Of a DNA stretch of 64,000 bases, positions 25,984-34,493 are shown in pieces. The notes under the pieces were generated by a model. That model searched no databases. It was not told the DNA's origin and saw only the letters and a list, made by a program, of their open reading frames with translations. Source of the stretch: Tardiphaga robiniae (GTDB lineage Bacteria; Pseudomonadota; Alphaproteobacteria; Rhizobiales; Xanthobacteraceae); assembly GCF_013359755.1 (NCBI RefSeq), contig NZ_JABMCJ010000078.1, positions 62,001 through 126,000 of the forward strand, in the 5' to 3' direction. Every line of letters starts with the position of its first letter. Position 1 is the first letter of the stretch. The translations under genes were made by a program, and so were the position numbers.

Positions 25984-26110
25984 TACGCTGGCGTTCGAAG
26001 AGAGCGCTCCTAACCTGCCCCCACCCAATTCGATGTTAAAGCTCGGCCCAGCGCCGCTCCTGGCGGCATTTGGAGGTGCTGAGCGTTCCTGGGGAAATCG
26101 CCCCCCGAAT

Positions 26111-26124
26111 TTGACACCCATCAA
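26111..26124. promoter_or_regulatory. Crp/Fnr-type box, one mismatch
   Basis: TTGAC-ACCC-ATCAA, a hybrid of the local TTGAC-N4-GTCAA palindrome and the classical FNR half site ATCAA. It is centred about 105 bases before the Wzz-like ATG, a spacing similar to that before rfbF. Confidence 0.45.
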
Positions 26125-26222
26125 CTTTGACCCATGCGCGTCTCGCATGATCACGGCGACAGAACCCGCGTCTTCTCCAATCAGGAGAGGCCGTCGCGTC
26201 GTCCTGAATTCGGAGAATGCAC

Positions 26223-27725
26223 ATGACACGATACGGTCAGCTCCTCGGAGTCCTCTTGCCAAGCATTTGGCGCCAAAAGGGCATTGTCGTCAGCTCCATC
26301 GTTGTCGTCTCACTCCTGACCCTCATGGCCTACGCAACGATCGGTGAAAGATATGAGTCCTACACTCTGCTGCGTGTCGGCCAGGGCATCAAAGACCGGT
26401 CGTCAGGCGCAAGCGTGAATCCGTTCGCCGAGGGCGCCGACCTGTCTATCCGAATCGATTCGCTCGCTCGACTTGTTACGACTGACCACGTTGTCCGGGA
26501 AGCAGCGTCCAGCACCGGCTTTGATCGCTTCAACAAAGGCCGAGACAACAGTCTAATGGCGTCCATGAGCAAGACGATCGGGTCTATCGATCTTTCGCGG
26601 CTGCTGCCGAAGAGCGTAGCCGAAGCATTAGCGAGTTGGTCGAAGCCGGCTGACACGAACGAGGCCAGCGATCAGGCGCCAAGTAAAGAGGCGACATTGG
26701 TCGCTTCGCTCCGTGATCTGATTACCGCGAAGCAGGAGGGGCGGTCAGACCTGCTGCGCATTTCCTTTCGCTATCCCGACGCTGCTGTTGCCACACGCTT
26801 TTTAACTGAACTGGCAAATGCCCTCGTCGCCGTTCAGGCCGATCTCGTCCAGACACCTGGCGCCGATATCTTCTTTGAAGATCAGACGAGACGGCTGCAG
26901 TTGGAAGCTGAAAAGTCGGCGACCGAACTCCAGAATTTCTCGGTCGGAGCGGCGATATACTCTGTCGCGGAGCAACGCGCACTGCTCCTCAAGCGGGCAA
27001 ACGAGCTGAGTACGTTAATCTCAACGACCCGTGCGCAGATCCAGGATCGAAAGGGCCAAAAGCAGTCCATCGTTGATCAGCTCCTGATACTGAAGCCGGT
27101 TCAACAATCAAAAACGGTCACTGGTATCGTCAATAGCCTGGGTGCGCGTGATTACCCAGTTACGCCAAATGCTGCCGGGACACCTCAGAACTTTGAGGAA
27201 ACCCCTCCATTGTTGTTGATCAAAGTGTATCAGGACGCCGTCGCCACTCTCTTCAAGGTCAACACCGATCTGAACGGATCCATGAAGCTTGAGAGCCTCC
27301 TTGCTGACGAGCTCGAACATGTGAATGCCGAGCTAGCGTCATTGTCGTCCAAGGAATCCCAGTATGACCAGCTCAAGCGCGCGCTGGTCCGTGCCTCCAC
27401 GGCCGCCGATCACTACGGCGCACGAGTCATCGAGGAAAAGATCAATCTCGACATCGCCAAGAAAACTCAGTTGTCGAGCGTGCGTGTAATCCAAGCTGCC
27501 GATCGCCCTCTCCGGCCGATCTTTCCGCAGAGATTTCACTTTGTCCTGCTGGCACTGTTTGGAGGCATGATTGCGGGATCCGCAATCATCATCATGAAGG
27601 AATTGAGCCGCCTGCGCCAAGATCAGTACGAGCTTGAAGAGCGCGAGCTCGCAATGAACGAAATCGGCATCCGATCGGTTCGCGAGTACAAGGCAGCGTT
27701 GAAAGCCGCACAAGCGGCTGAATGA
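26223..27725 (+). CDS. Wzz/GumC-like polysaccharide chain-length determinant
   Basis: 500 residues from the ATG at 26223, which has GGAG 8 bases upstream; an ATG at 26217 is too close to that site. The N-terminal span (IVVSSIVVVSLLTLMAYATI, residues 21-40) is followed by a YESYTLLRVGQ strand, a long periplasmic part with a coiled coil around residues 220-390, and a second span (FHFVLLALFGGMIAGSAIII) near 440. The proline-rich RPLRPIFPQRF before that span is typical of Wzz proteins. The cytoplasmic tail of about 40 residues has no Walker motifs, so the BY-kinase part is absent. It should control EPS chain length. Confidence 0.85.
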   Translation: MTRYGQLLGVLLPSIWRQKGIVVSSIVVVSLLTLMAYATIGERYESYTLLRVGQGIKDRSSGASVNPFAEGADLSIRIDSLARLVTTDHVVREAASSTGFDRFNKGRDNSLMASMSKTIGSIDLSRLLPKSVAEALASWSKPADTNEASDQAPSKEATLVASLRDLITAKQEGRSDLLRISFRYPDAAVATRFLTELANALVAVQADLVQTPGADIFFEDQTRRLQLEAEKSATELQNFSVGAAIYSVAEQRALLLKRANELSTLISTTRAQIQDRKGQKQSIVDQLLILKPVQQSKTVTGIVNSLGARDYPVTPNAAGTPQNFEETPPLLLIKVYQDAVATLFKVNTDLNGSMKLESLLADELEHVNAELASLSSKESQYDQLKRALVRASTAADHYGARVIEEKINLDIAKKTQLSSVRVIQAADRPLRPIFPQRFHFVLLALFGGMIAGSAIIIMKELSRLRQDQYELEERELAMNEIGIRSVREYKAALKAAQAAE

Positions 27726-27787
27726 GCTGCGCTATTGCGTGACTAATTTGTCACTGTGTTTTGAAACTGAGTATACATGGACGGATT

Positions 27788-28858
27788 ATGGATCAACTCT
27801 GTTTTGATAATGATGATGACGTTCATTCGGACCCGTCTCGTTTAGACGCAGGATCAGCGCGCCCTCAGTCGCCAATGGTCACAATCGCCATTCCGACATT
27901 TAATCGCGCAAGGCATCTGCGCCATTGCATCAAGTCGGCGCTCGCTCAGACTTACGACAATTTCGAAGTTCTGGTCTCCAACAATGCATCAACGGACACA
28001 ACGCACGAGGTGCTGAACGAGTTTTCAGACGGGAGGCTTCGTATTGTCCAGCAGCAGAGCAATATTGGACTGCTTCCTAATTGGAATGCTTGTCTCGCCA
28101 ATGCAAAGGGCGATTACGTCGTTTTTCTCTCCGACGACGATCGTGTGTCGCCATTTATGATTCAGAAAGCTATCGACGTTGTCCGTAAACGACCCCGCCT
28201 GCCGATAGTCGTTACGCTGAGCAATTTGCATTCTGAAGCTGTTGGCAAGACGTTCGCGGCTCGCGGGAGCCGAAAGTTGTCGACGGGAATCTGGCCAGGA
28301 ACGGCAGTATTGGATGAGTTCCTGCAGAATAACATTACTGTCACGATGTGCAGCGTTCTGCTGCGTGTCGATTACGTTCGGGCAAATGGAGGATTTCCTC
28401 TGGAGTGTCCTCATATGGCTGATATCGCAGCCTGGGCACCACTTCTATTTCTAGGCGAAGCTGGGCTGGTGAACGAGCCATGCGCGACCTTCTCCTATCA
28501 TGGCAACTCCGAGACGTCCCGATTGAGTCCGGAGGAGCTGCTATTGGACGGACGACATATGGAGGAAATGATTTCTGACCTTGCCGTGAAGTATGTCGGA
28601 GACCCCGAGCAACAGCGTCTTCTGCAGCTCAATGCCCGTCGGTGTTTTGCACAACGAGGCTTGACCGTTCTCTCCGATTATCGATCAAGCGGCGGGAAGA
28701 TGGACCGATTTATCACCTTACTTTGGAAATTCCGCAGTTATCTGACATCCGCCGGACCAAAAGTCGGCTTACGTTTCTTCGCACTCGTCCTCTGCCCTCC
28801 TTTCATTGCAGACTATCTGCGCCAGCGGCGTCGGGGCGCGTCAGAGCAGTTGGTGTGA
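27788..28858 (+). CDS. Family 2 glycosyltransferase
   Basis: 356 residues from the ATG at 27788 with a GGACGGA sequence upstream; a TTG start at 27761 is less likely. The GT-A fold is shown by VTIAIPTFNRARHLRHCIKS near residue 30, VLVSNNASTDTTHEVLNEF, and FLSDDDRVSPFMI, whose DDD holds the metal-binding motif. The C-terminus ends with a hydrophobic helix (RFFALVLCPPFIADYL) that probably docks to the membrane. It adds one sugar to the lipid-linked EPS unit. It follows the Wzz-like gene after 62 bases and nearly touches the next gene (2 bases). Confidence 0.9.
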   Translation: MDQLCFDNDDDVHSDPSRLDAGSARPQSPMVTIAIPTFNRARHLRHCIKSALAQTYDNFEVLVSNNASTDTTHEVLNEFSDGRLRIVQQQSNIGLLPNWNACLANAKGDYVVFLSDDDRVSPFMIQKAIDVVRKRPRLPIVVTLSNLHSEAVGKTFAARGSRKLSTGIWPGTAVLDEFLQNNITVTMCSVLLRVDYVRANGGFPLECPHMADIAAWAPLLFLGEAGLVNEPCATFSYHGNSETSRLSPEELLLDGRHMEEMISDLAVKYVGDPEQQRLLQLNARRCFAQRGLTVLSDYRSSGGKMDRFITLLWKFRSYLTSAGPKVGLRFFALVLCPPFIADYLRQRRRGASEQLV

Positions 28859-28860
28859 AA

Positions 28861-29955
28861 ATGCCTGCTTGTCGGCACCCGTTTCACCCATGGACGGCAT
28901 TTTTTCCAGGCCAGAATAACACTCAACATTCCTCTGGATATCAGCGAAAATCGGTGACTGCGGCTGCTGGAACGCTTCTGCTTGCATTCAATGTTAGCGC
29001 CAACGCTTTTGACGGCTCCTCCCCTCCAGCATCTGATTCAACGCAACTCCTCACGATCGCGACGCCGCGCTCCGCTCTGGCGCAGCCTTATCGGCTGGCA
29101 GCCTATTCAGCGGACCTGGCTCCACGGCGAATTGGAATACCGCGATTCAAACCGGAGCGAGAGGTCACAATTGATACACCACTAGTAGACGCTACGGTTC
29201 AAAACACTCCGGGTTACAGCGATCAGTATCCTGCAGGCGTCCCGAAGACGTTTGCCTGGTGTGGTGGATCTTACAGGCCGCCTAACAACCGCGCGCCTCC
29301 ACCGGACTTCACCGCTGTGACCGGCTGGGGGCAAATCTATCCCGCAATAGGCGCAGCCGAATATTCCACACTCGATCCGGTCATTGAGGTCGCCAATTCA
29401 CGCACCTATGTCCACCTCAAAGGACGGAATGGTTGGGTATTGGTCCAAAGTCAGGCGCGCATACAGCTCGTCGGTGCGCATTTCGTCTCCGACTTTTCCA
29501 AGAATGCGGCGATCCGGATGGAGATTCGTCAAAGCCCAGGCGGCGCCGCGATGATTGGCGCGCCACCGCCCGGCTACAACAGCCATTTCTGGCTCGTCAC
29601 GCGCGGCACCTATCCAGCCTCTAGCGTTGACGGGGTCTACGTACAAATGGATATGCGATCGGCTGATCCCGCACTGAACGTCGTCGCTAACGTCGGGGCC
29701 GATTGGTGGCGCAACGCAACAGCCGCATTCGAAGACGGCTTCGGAAACAATCCCGGAGCCGGAATGAGCAACTGGCTCACCCTTTCGACGCAGTGGTCGA
29801 CGCTACGCTTCTACTCGACCAGCAACGACGACCTGTGGGCCGACCCACCGCCTCCCTTACTATCCACGCGGCCACCCTACATGCCTACGAAAACGAAGCG
29901 GCGCGACATTGCGAGGATACCTTGTTCCCTCAGTCGCGAAATCCAACCGCAATAG
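28861..29955 (+). CDS. Exported protein with unrecognised EPS-associated domain (paralog 1)
   Basis: 364 residues from the ATG at 28861, two bases after the glycosyltransferase stop, so probably co-translated. A Sec-type segment (SVTAAAGTLLLAFNVSANA, cleavage before FDGSS) is followed by about 50 variable residues. A domain of roughly 220 residues then runs from VQNTPGYSDQYPAGVPKTFA to STLRFYSTSNDDLWADPPPP, with VTGWGQIYPAIGAAEYS, RTYVHLKGRNGWVLVQSQA and VANVGADWWRN inside. The same domain forms the N-terminus of the next protein. The last 40 residues are basic and unrelated. I do not recognise the family; the WGQ, HFW and ADWW motifs suggest a carbohydrate-related fold (inference). Confidence 0.7.
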   Translation: MPACRHPFHPWTAFFPGQNNTQHSSGYQRKSVTAAAGTLLLAFNVSANAFDGSSPPASDSTQLLTIATPRSALAQPYRLAAYSADLAPRRIGIPRFKPEREVTIDTPLVDATVQNTPGYSDQYPAGVPKTFAWCGGSYRPPNNRAPPPDFTAVTGWGQIYPAIGAAEYSTLDPVIEVANSRTYVHLKGRNGWVLVQSQARIQLVGAHFVSDFSKNAAIRMEIRQSPGGAAMIGAPPPGYNSHFWLVTRGTYPASSVDGVYVQMDMRSADPALNVVANVGADWWRNATAAFEDGFGNNPGAGMSNWLTLSTQWSTLRFYSTSNDDLWADPPPPLLSTRPPYMPTKTKRRDIARIPCSLSREIQPQ

Positions 29956-30452
29956 CTATCTTGAAAGGCGTCTTGGAAACTGCACGCCGCGACACAGTGC
30001 CGCGATTACATTGACGTTCGCATTCAATAGCAGATGCGTTCTCTAAATGTATTATGTAGTTAGCTACTACTCGATCAGTGTATCGCTGCTGCTGCCCATT
30101 ACGCGGTGCAACACGAACACATTGAAAACAAAATGTGTTGCCACGGTTCGCTACACTATTGTTGATTCGTCAATGCACGATTTATTTGCGACTGCACAAC
30201 TACTACGCATAAGCTACGAATCGTTTCAAACGACAAGAGCCTTCGTCACATCAACCCTCATCGGCCGACATCCGGGACAGATGCAAGTTCGGTGGGCACT
30301 CGGCAAAACTCCAGTTTCGCGTCGCCCGCATGTTTCGTACGGGCATAATCTCGAAACAGTCAAAATCCCATCTTCTTGGCCGAGATGGATGCTCTTCACA
30401 GGTATTTCTTTTGAAATCGGGCGCACCAAGCAGCGACAACCGGGGACATAGG
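29956..30452. other. AT-rich intergenic stretch between the two paralogs
   Basis: 497 bases of markedly lower GC than the surrounding genes. No start-proximal or family-like sequence was found; the plus-strand frame leading into the next gene before 30453 has no ribosome binding site. It holds a small inverted repeat, AACACATT (30116-30123) and AATGTGTT (30132-30139), separated by 8 bases, and presumably the promoter of the following gene. Confidence 0.4.
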
Positions 30453-32420
30453 ATGGCAATTTCTGTTTCGGATATCATAGCTCAGAACACGATCGGTTAT
30501 AGTGAGGGTAAACCAGTTGGCGTGCCGGCGAGCTACGCATGGTACAACGGTTTGTATAGGCCAGTTGGCTATAGCGGTCCGCCATCCGACTTCACGTCGG
30601 TAACTGGATGGGGGCAAGTCTATCAGAAGGCTGGTGCCCCGGCGTATTCGAATCCAAATGCCACCATCGATGTCGCCAACGCCAAGACTTATGTGCACCT
30701 GAAGGCCACAGGTGAGTGGGTTCTGGTTCAGAATCAGGCCAATAACCAGATTGCGGGCGCGCATTTCGTCGCCGATTTCAGCGGTAACTCGGCGATCGCC
30801 ATGAAGATCGGATCCCAGGCCGCGGGGAGCGCGACAATGGCGACGCCGCCAGCCGGATATAACGACCATTTCTGGCCCAGCGCGCGCGGTATCTATGCAG
30901 CGGGGGCGGTTGATGCCGTCTATGTGCAGATGGATATGAAGGTCAGCGATCCCAATCTGCAACTGATCGCCAATGTTGGCGCCGATTGGTGGCGCACCCC
31001 TTCGGTCGGCTACGCCAACGGAATGACCAATAATCCCGGGGCAGGCATGAGCAACTGGGTCGAGCTGTCGACTCAGTGGACCACGCTCGGGTTCTATTCC
31101 TCAACGACAGCTCAATTTCAGGCAGACCTGCCACCACCGCTTGAAGGAGTGGTTACGGAAGTTCCAAAGCCTACCATCACGCTCTTCAGCGCCGATAGCG
31201 GCGTCGTCGGCGACGGCATTACGAACGCATCTGTCTTGAAGTTGACGGGGACCGCTCAGGCGGGACTCGCTGTCAACGTCTTTGACGGATCCCAGCTTCT
31301 CGGGACCACCAAGGCTGATGCGTCCGGTGCATGGACGTTTACGACGGCGCAGCTTACCAGCACGTCGCACAGCTTCACTGCAAAGGCCATCAGTGCCTCA
31401 GGAAGTACGAGCACCGCATCGACAACCCTCACTGTTCAGGTCGATACGATTGCCCCCACTGCACCGAAGCTTCTCTCGTTCTCTCCCGACACGGGCGTCG
31501 TCGGAGACGGCAAGACCGACGCGACTGTCATTAAGCTGACCGGCACAGCGGAGGCTGGCAGCGCCGTCAAGGTGTTCGATGGGGCGACCCAGATCGGGAC
31601 CGTGAGGACCGATTCGCAGGGATCATGGAGTTTGGTAACGGGGCCACTGTCGACGGCCACTCACACTTTTTCAGCTACGGCCACCGATGTCGCCGGCAAC
31701 TCAAGTACAGCGTCATCGCCGCTCAACGTCAGGGTCGATGGAGGCGGGACTTCTACGCCCCCGGTTACGGGTGAGAATCTTTTGGTCAACGGATCGTTCG
31801 AGGCATCAGCCGTGAAATCCAGCTGGTTTGCTGGATTCAGTACGATTCCGGGATGGTCGGCCGTCAGCGGTGGCACGATCGAACTTTGGAACAATTTGAA
31901 CGGCGTAAAAGCGACCAATGGCGTGAACTTTGGAGAGCTCGATTATCTTGGCGCCGATGACGGGCTCTACCAGAACGTGTTGACTATCCAGGGCCAGAGT
32001 TACGACCTCTCACTCGACGCGCGCAGTCGGCCTGGCTTTACGGGGGCAACCTGCTCCATGGAAATTCTCTGGAACGACACCGTGGTCGCGCGCGTACCAC
32101 CAGGAAATAGCTGGCAGACCTATAATTTTACGGTGACCGGCACAGGTGGGTCTGACCGTCTGACCATTCGTGAGGTCGCAGGCCAAGGCGGCGACGGCTT
32201 GGGCGCACTTTATGACAATGTGAGTTTGGTGGCCAAGCAGCCGATAACATCCGCGTCACAGGCCAGTCTGGCTCAGGCATCACGTGCCGTCGACCTTATC
32301 AATCAATATTCCGCAACAAGTGCTGTCAATTCAGATTACGGGACCAGCCCCTTGGCGAACGCGGCCGACTCCCTCACCACTCTCTCACAGACGTTAGCGC
32401 AATCGCAGCAGCACACCTGA
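30453..32420 (+). CDS. Large secreted protein: EPS-associated domain (paralog 2), two Ig-like repeats, C-terminal sugar-binding-like domain
   Basis: 655 residues from the ATG at 30453, preceded by GGGGACATAGG. Residues 1-230 (MAISVSDIIAQNTIGYSEGK to TTAQFQADLPPPL) repeat the domain of the preceding gene with well over half of positions alike by eye. Two bacterial Ig-like repeats of about 90 residues follow, each opening FSADSGVVGDG or FSPDTGVVGDG and containing KLTGTA and VKVFDG-type strands. The segment after GENLLVNGSFEAS (about residues 445-600) resembles DUF642/galactose-binding-like domains. A Ser/Gln-rich tail ends it. There is no signal peptide, so type I secretion by the nearby exporter is the best candidate route (inference). 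An adhesin or EPS-binding matrix protein is likely. Confidence 0.75.
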   Translation: MAISVSDIIAQNTIGYSEGKPVGVPASYAWYNGLYRPVGYSGPPSDFTSVTGWGQVYQKAGAPAYSNPNATIDVANAKTYVHLKATGEWVLVQNQANNQIAGAHFVADFSGNSAIAMKIGSQAAGSATMATPPAGYNDHFWPSARGIYAAGAVDAVYVQMDMKVSDPNLQLIANVGADWWRTPSVGYANGMTNNPGAGMSNWVELSTQWTTLGFYSSTTAQFQADLPPPLEGVVTEVPKPTITLFSADSGVVGDGITNASVLKLTGTAQAGLAVNVFDGSQLLGTTKADASGAWTFTTAQLTSTSHSFTAKAISASGSTSTASTTLTVQVDTIAPTAPKLLSFSPDTGVVGDGKTDATVIKLTGTAEAGSAVKVFDGATQIGTVRTDSQGSWSLVTGPLSTATHTFSATATDVAGNSSTASSPLNVRVDGGGTSTPPVTGENLLVNGSFEASAVKSSWFAGFSTIPGWSAVSGGTIELWNNLNGVKATNGVNFGELDYLGADDGLYQNVLTIQGQSYDLSLDARSRPGFTGATCSMEILWNDTVVARVPPGNSWQTYNFTVTGTGGSDRLTIREVAGQGGDGLGALYDNVSLVAKQPITSASQASLAQASRAVDLINQYSATSAVNSDYGTSPLANAADSLTTLSQTLAQSQQHT

Positions 32421-32433
32421 CAACATCAATCTT

Positions 32434-32475
32434 AGGGGCGCCGCTCCAGATGCGCGCCCCTCGAGGAGCCTTTTC
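32434..32475 (+). terminator. Rho-independent-like terminator
   Basis: AGGGGCGC (32434-32441) pairs perfectly with GCGCCCCT (32454-32461) around a 12-base loop, 14 bases after the stop codon of the secreted protein, and a CTTTTCT stretch follows at 32470-32476. This is the best candidate intrinsic terminator in the window. Confidence 0.6.
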
Positions 32476-32482
32476 TCACTCC

Positions 32483-33328
32483 TCACGGAGCGTGATTTTG
32501 CGACTGGAAATTTCTAACGATCGTGTTGTGTCGACCAACTAATTCAAGAACAGCCGGTCCATGGGCGAGAACAATACTCGTGGATCTCGCTCGCATCTCC
32601 TCGCAGCAGCGCTGGATTTCACGAGTCAGCGCCTTATCGGCTTCAGCATAGAATTCCGCGAAAGACGGCCACTCATCTGGCCAGCGACTTGCGATCCGTG
32701 GCGTATTGAGAAACGGAAACTCGGCCGATTTCGGTGAAGCCGTATACCACGGCCCCACATTTGGCAACGTCTCACCATGCGCCGCCTGCAAATTGGAGCG
32801 GATACCCGGCGTCAACGACCCAACATCGACCGGCTCTTCATCGGCAGATAGCAATTCGAGCCCAACGTTATAACAGACCCCAAAACGCATAACCGCTTCG
32901 TCGAACGAGGTGCACAGATACTCCAAATGGGAATGCACGAATCTCAGACGCTGATACGGACGGCTGGCCTCCTCTGCCTGCGTCAGACCGCTCGCGATTC
33001 TCTGAAATTCCCATGCATCTTCGCAGACCGTCTCAAATTGCAATAACGCTTCTACAATTTCCCTGAGCTTATCATGTGCCACGGCGATCGGATTTCTCGC
33101 GAATTCCGGCAACGAGCTGAGGTAGGGTGCATCGGCGACGCTCAGGCTAACCTTGGCATCATCTATGATCCGATCGAGCAAGCCTGCTGCGATCTGCGAG
33201 GCGGCAGCTTCTGCTTCAACAATGGTCATTGGCGCCGGCCTAAACAGATTGCCAGTCGGTGTGCGCACGAACCGGCGTCCAGGGTCTACGTACCGCTTCC
33301 CTTTAGCATGTTCGCACGCCGGCGCCAC
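32483..33328 (-). CDS. Hypothetical protein in EPS locus
   Basis: 281 residues; the ATG at 33229 (MTIVEAEAAASQIAAG) is an alternative start. The protein is soluble and mostly helical (LLDRIIDDAKVSLSVADAPY, LREIVEALLQFETVCEDAWE, FVHSHLEYLCTSFDEAVMRF) with a C-terminal FAEFYAEADKALTREIQRCC helix. No motif or family is recognised. It is the most downstream member of the minus-strand group that includes galE, the polymerase and the glycosyltransferases, 94 bases after galE, so it may belong to that operon. Confidence 0.6.
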   Translation of the reverse strand: MAPACEHAKGKRYVDPGRRFVRTPTGNLFRPAPMTIVEAEAAASQIAAGLLDRIIDDAKVSLSVADAPYLSSLPEFARNPIAVAHDKLREIVEALLQFETVCEDAWEFQRIASGLTQAEEASRPYQRLRFVHSHLEYLCTSFDEAVMRFGVCYNVGLELLSADEEPVDVGSLTPGIRSNLQAAHGETLPNVGPWYTASPKSAEFPFLNTPRIASRWPDEWPSFAEFYAEADKALTREIQRCCEEMRARSTSIVLAHGPAVLELVGRHNTIVRNFQSQNHAP

Positions 33329-33422
33329 CAGTGTTCAATCCGGTGCGATTTGGATAGCCGAATAATAACGGCAAACCGACAGTCTATGACTGCGTGAGAG
33401 CGCATCGCATACCGCGTCTCTC

Positions 33423-34406
33423 TCAGGTCGCTCGCTGATGCCACTTCCATGCAGAGCCGACGATGGTCGAAAGGTCGGAATACCTGGGCTGGAAGCCCAG
33501 AACTGCCTTGGCGCGCCCCGGATTTGCAACCAGAACCGGCGGATCGCCATTCCGCCGAGGCTTGATGACGAACGGCGTCTCCCTATTCGTCTCACGCCGA
33601 ATTTGACCGATAATCTCCTTGACGGAGTATCCCCTTCCCGTTCCCAGATTGAAGCATCCACCGGCCCCACCCGCGCGAAGATGCTTCAAGGCAAGGACAT
33701 GAGCCTGCGCCAGATCCGTAACGTGAATATAGTCACGTATGGCTGTGCCATCGGGAGTCGCATAGTCGTCTCCGAAAATCGCAAAATCATCCAGCTTGCC
33801 CTGCGTCGCCAGAATAGCGCGCGGGATTAGATGCGTCTCGGGGGAATGGTCTTCGCCAATCTCTCCGCCAATATCCGCACCACTCGCGTTAAAGTATCGC
33901 AGGCAGATTGTCGCCAGGCCATAGGCTTCACCGAAATCCGCCAACATGTCCTCGACGATCCGCTTGGTTCTCCCATATGGATTGATCGGCTGCAGGACTT
34001 CACTCTCTTCAATCAAATCCTTATCGACGCATCCATAGACAGCGCCGCTGCTCGAGAACACCAATGTCTTGCACGACGCATCGCGCATGGCACGCAACAG
34101 ACTCACCGTGCCTTCAACATTATTTCTGTAGTATTTTTCCGGATCACTGACGGATTCGCCGACGAGGCTCGAGGCGGCGAAGTGAAACACCGCCACGGCG
34201 CGATATTTCTCAATCGTCTCCGCCAAGCGTCGCTGATCGTGAATATCGCCTTCGATCAATGGGCCCCACTTGACCGATGATCGATGTCCCGTCGACAGAT
34301 TGTCATAGCAAATTGCACGATAGCTGGCTTCTGCAAGACCCTTGCAGCAATGCGACCCTATATACCCAGCGCCGCCCACGACCACGACATTCGGCGTCTC
34401 ACTCAT
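33423..34406 (-). CDS. galE: UDP-glucose 4-epimerase
   Basis: 327 residues from MSETPN at 34406; an upstream ATG at 34418 adds four residues. The NAD-binding GGAGYIG lies at residues 11-17, the catalytic Ser in VFSSSGAVYG near 120, and YGRTK supplies Tyr144 and Lys148. NASGADIGGEIGEDHSPETH and IRDYIHVTDLAQAHVLALKH are classic GalE segments. It interconverts UDP-glucose and UDP-galactose, providing galactosyl donors for the EPS glycosyltransferases encoded upstream. Confidence 0.94.
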   Translation of the reverse strand: MSETPNVVVVGGAGYIGSHCCKGLAEASYRAICYDNLSTGHRSSVKWGPLIEGDIHDQRRLAETIEKYRAVAVFHFAASSLVGESVSDPEKYYRNNVEGTVSLLRAMRDASCKTLVFSSSGAVYGCVDKDLIEESEVLQPINPYGRTKRIVEDMLADFGEAYGLATICLRYFNASGADIGGEIGEDHSPETHLIPRAILATQGKLDDFAIFGDDYATPDGTAIRDYIHVTDLAQAHVLALKHLRAGGAGGCFNLGTGRGYSVKEIIGQIRRETNRETPFVIKPRRNGDPPVLVANPGRAKAVLGFQPRYSDLSTIVGSAWKWHQRAT

Positions 34407-34493
34407 CATCCACCCCACACGCAGCGCTCGGCCTCACATACGGACCACCACGTTCAGCCGTTACAATCTTCACGGTTCGACATCTCGGGCCAG

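Larger units (their letters stand above)
25928..26222. promoter_or_regulatory. Divergent promoter region of acyltransferase and Wzz-like genes
   Basis: No gene is supported. The region separates two diverging EPS genes and contains the box-like sequences at 25970-25983 and 26111-26124, each one base away from TTGAC-N4-GTCAA. Confidence 0.5.

Noticed and set aside
28861-29955. First domain protein as a frameshifted copy of the second
   Set aside because: No frame after the domain encodes Ig-like repeats, and its separate Sec-type leader indicates a distinct protein.
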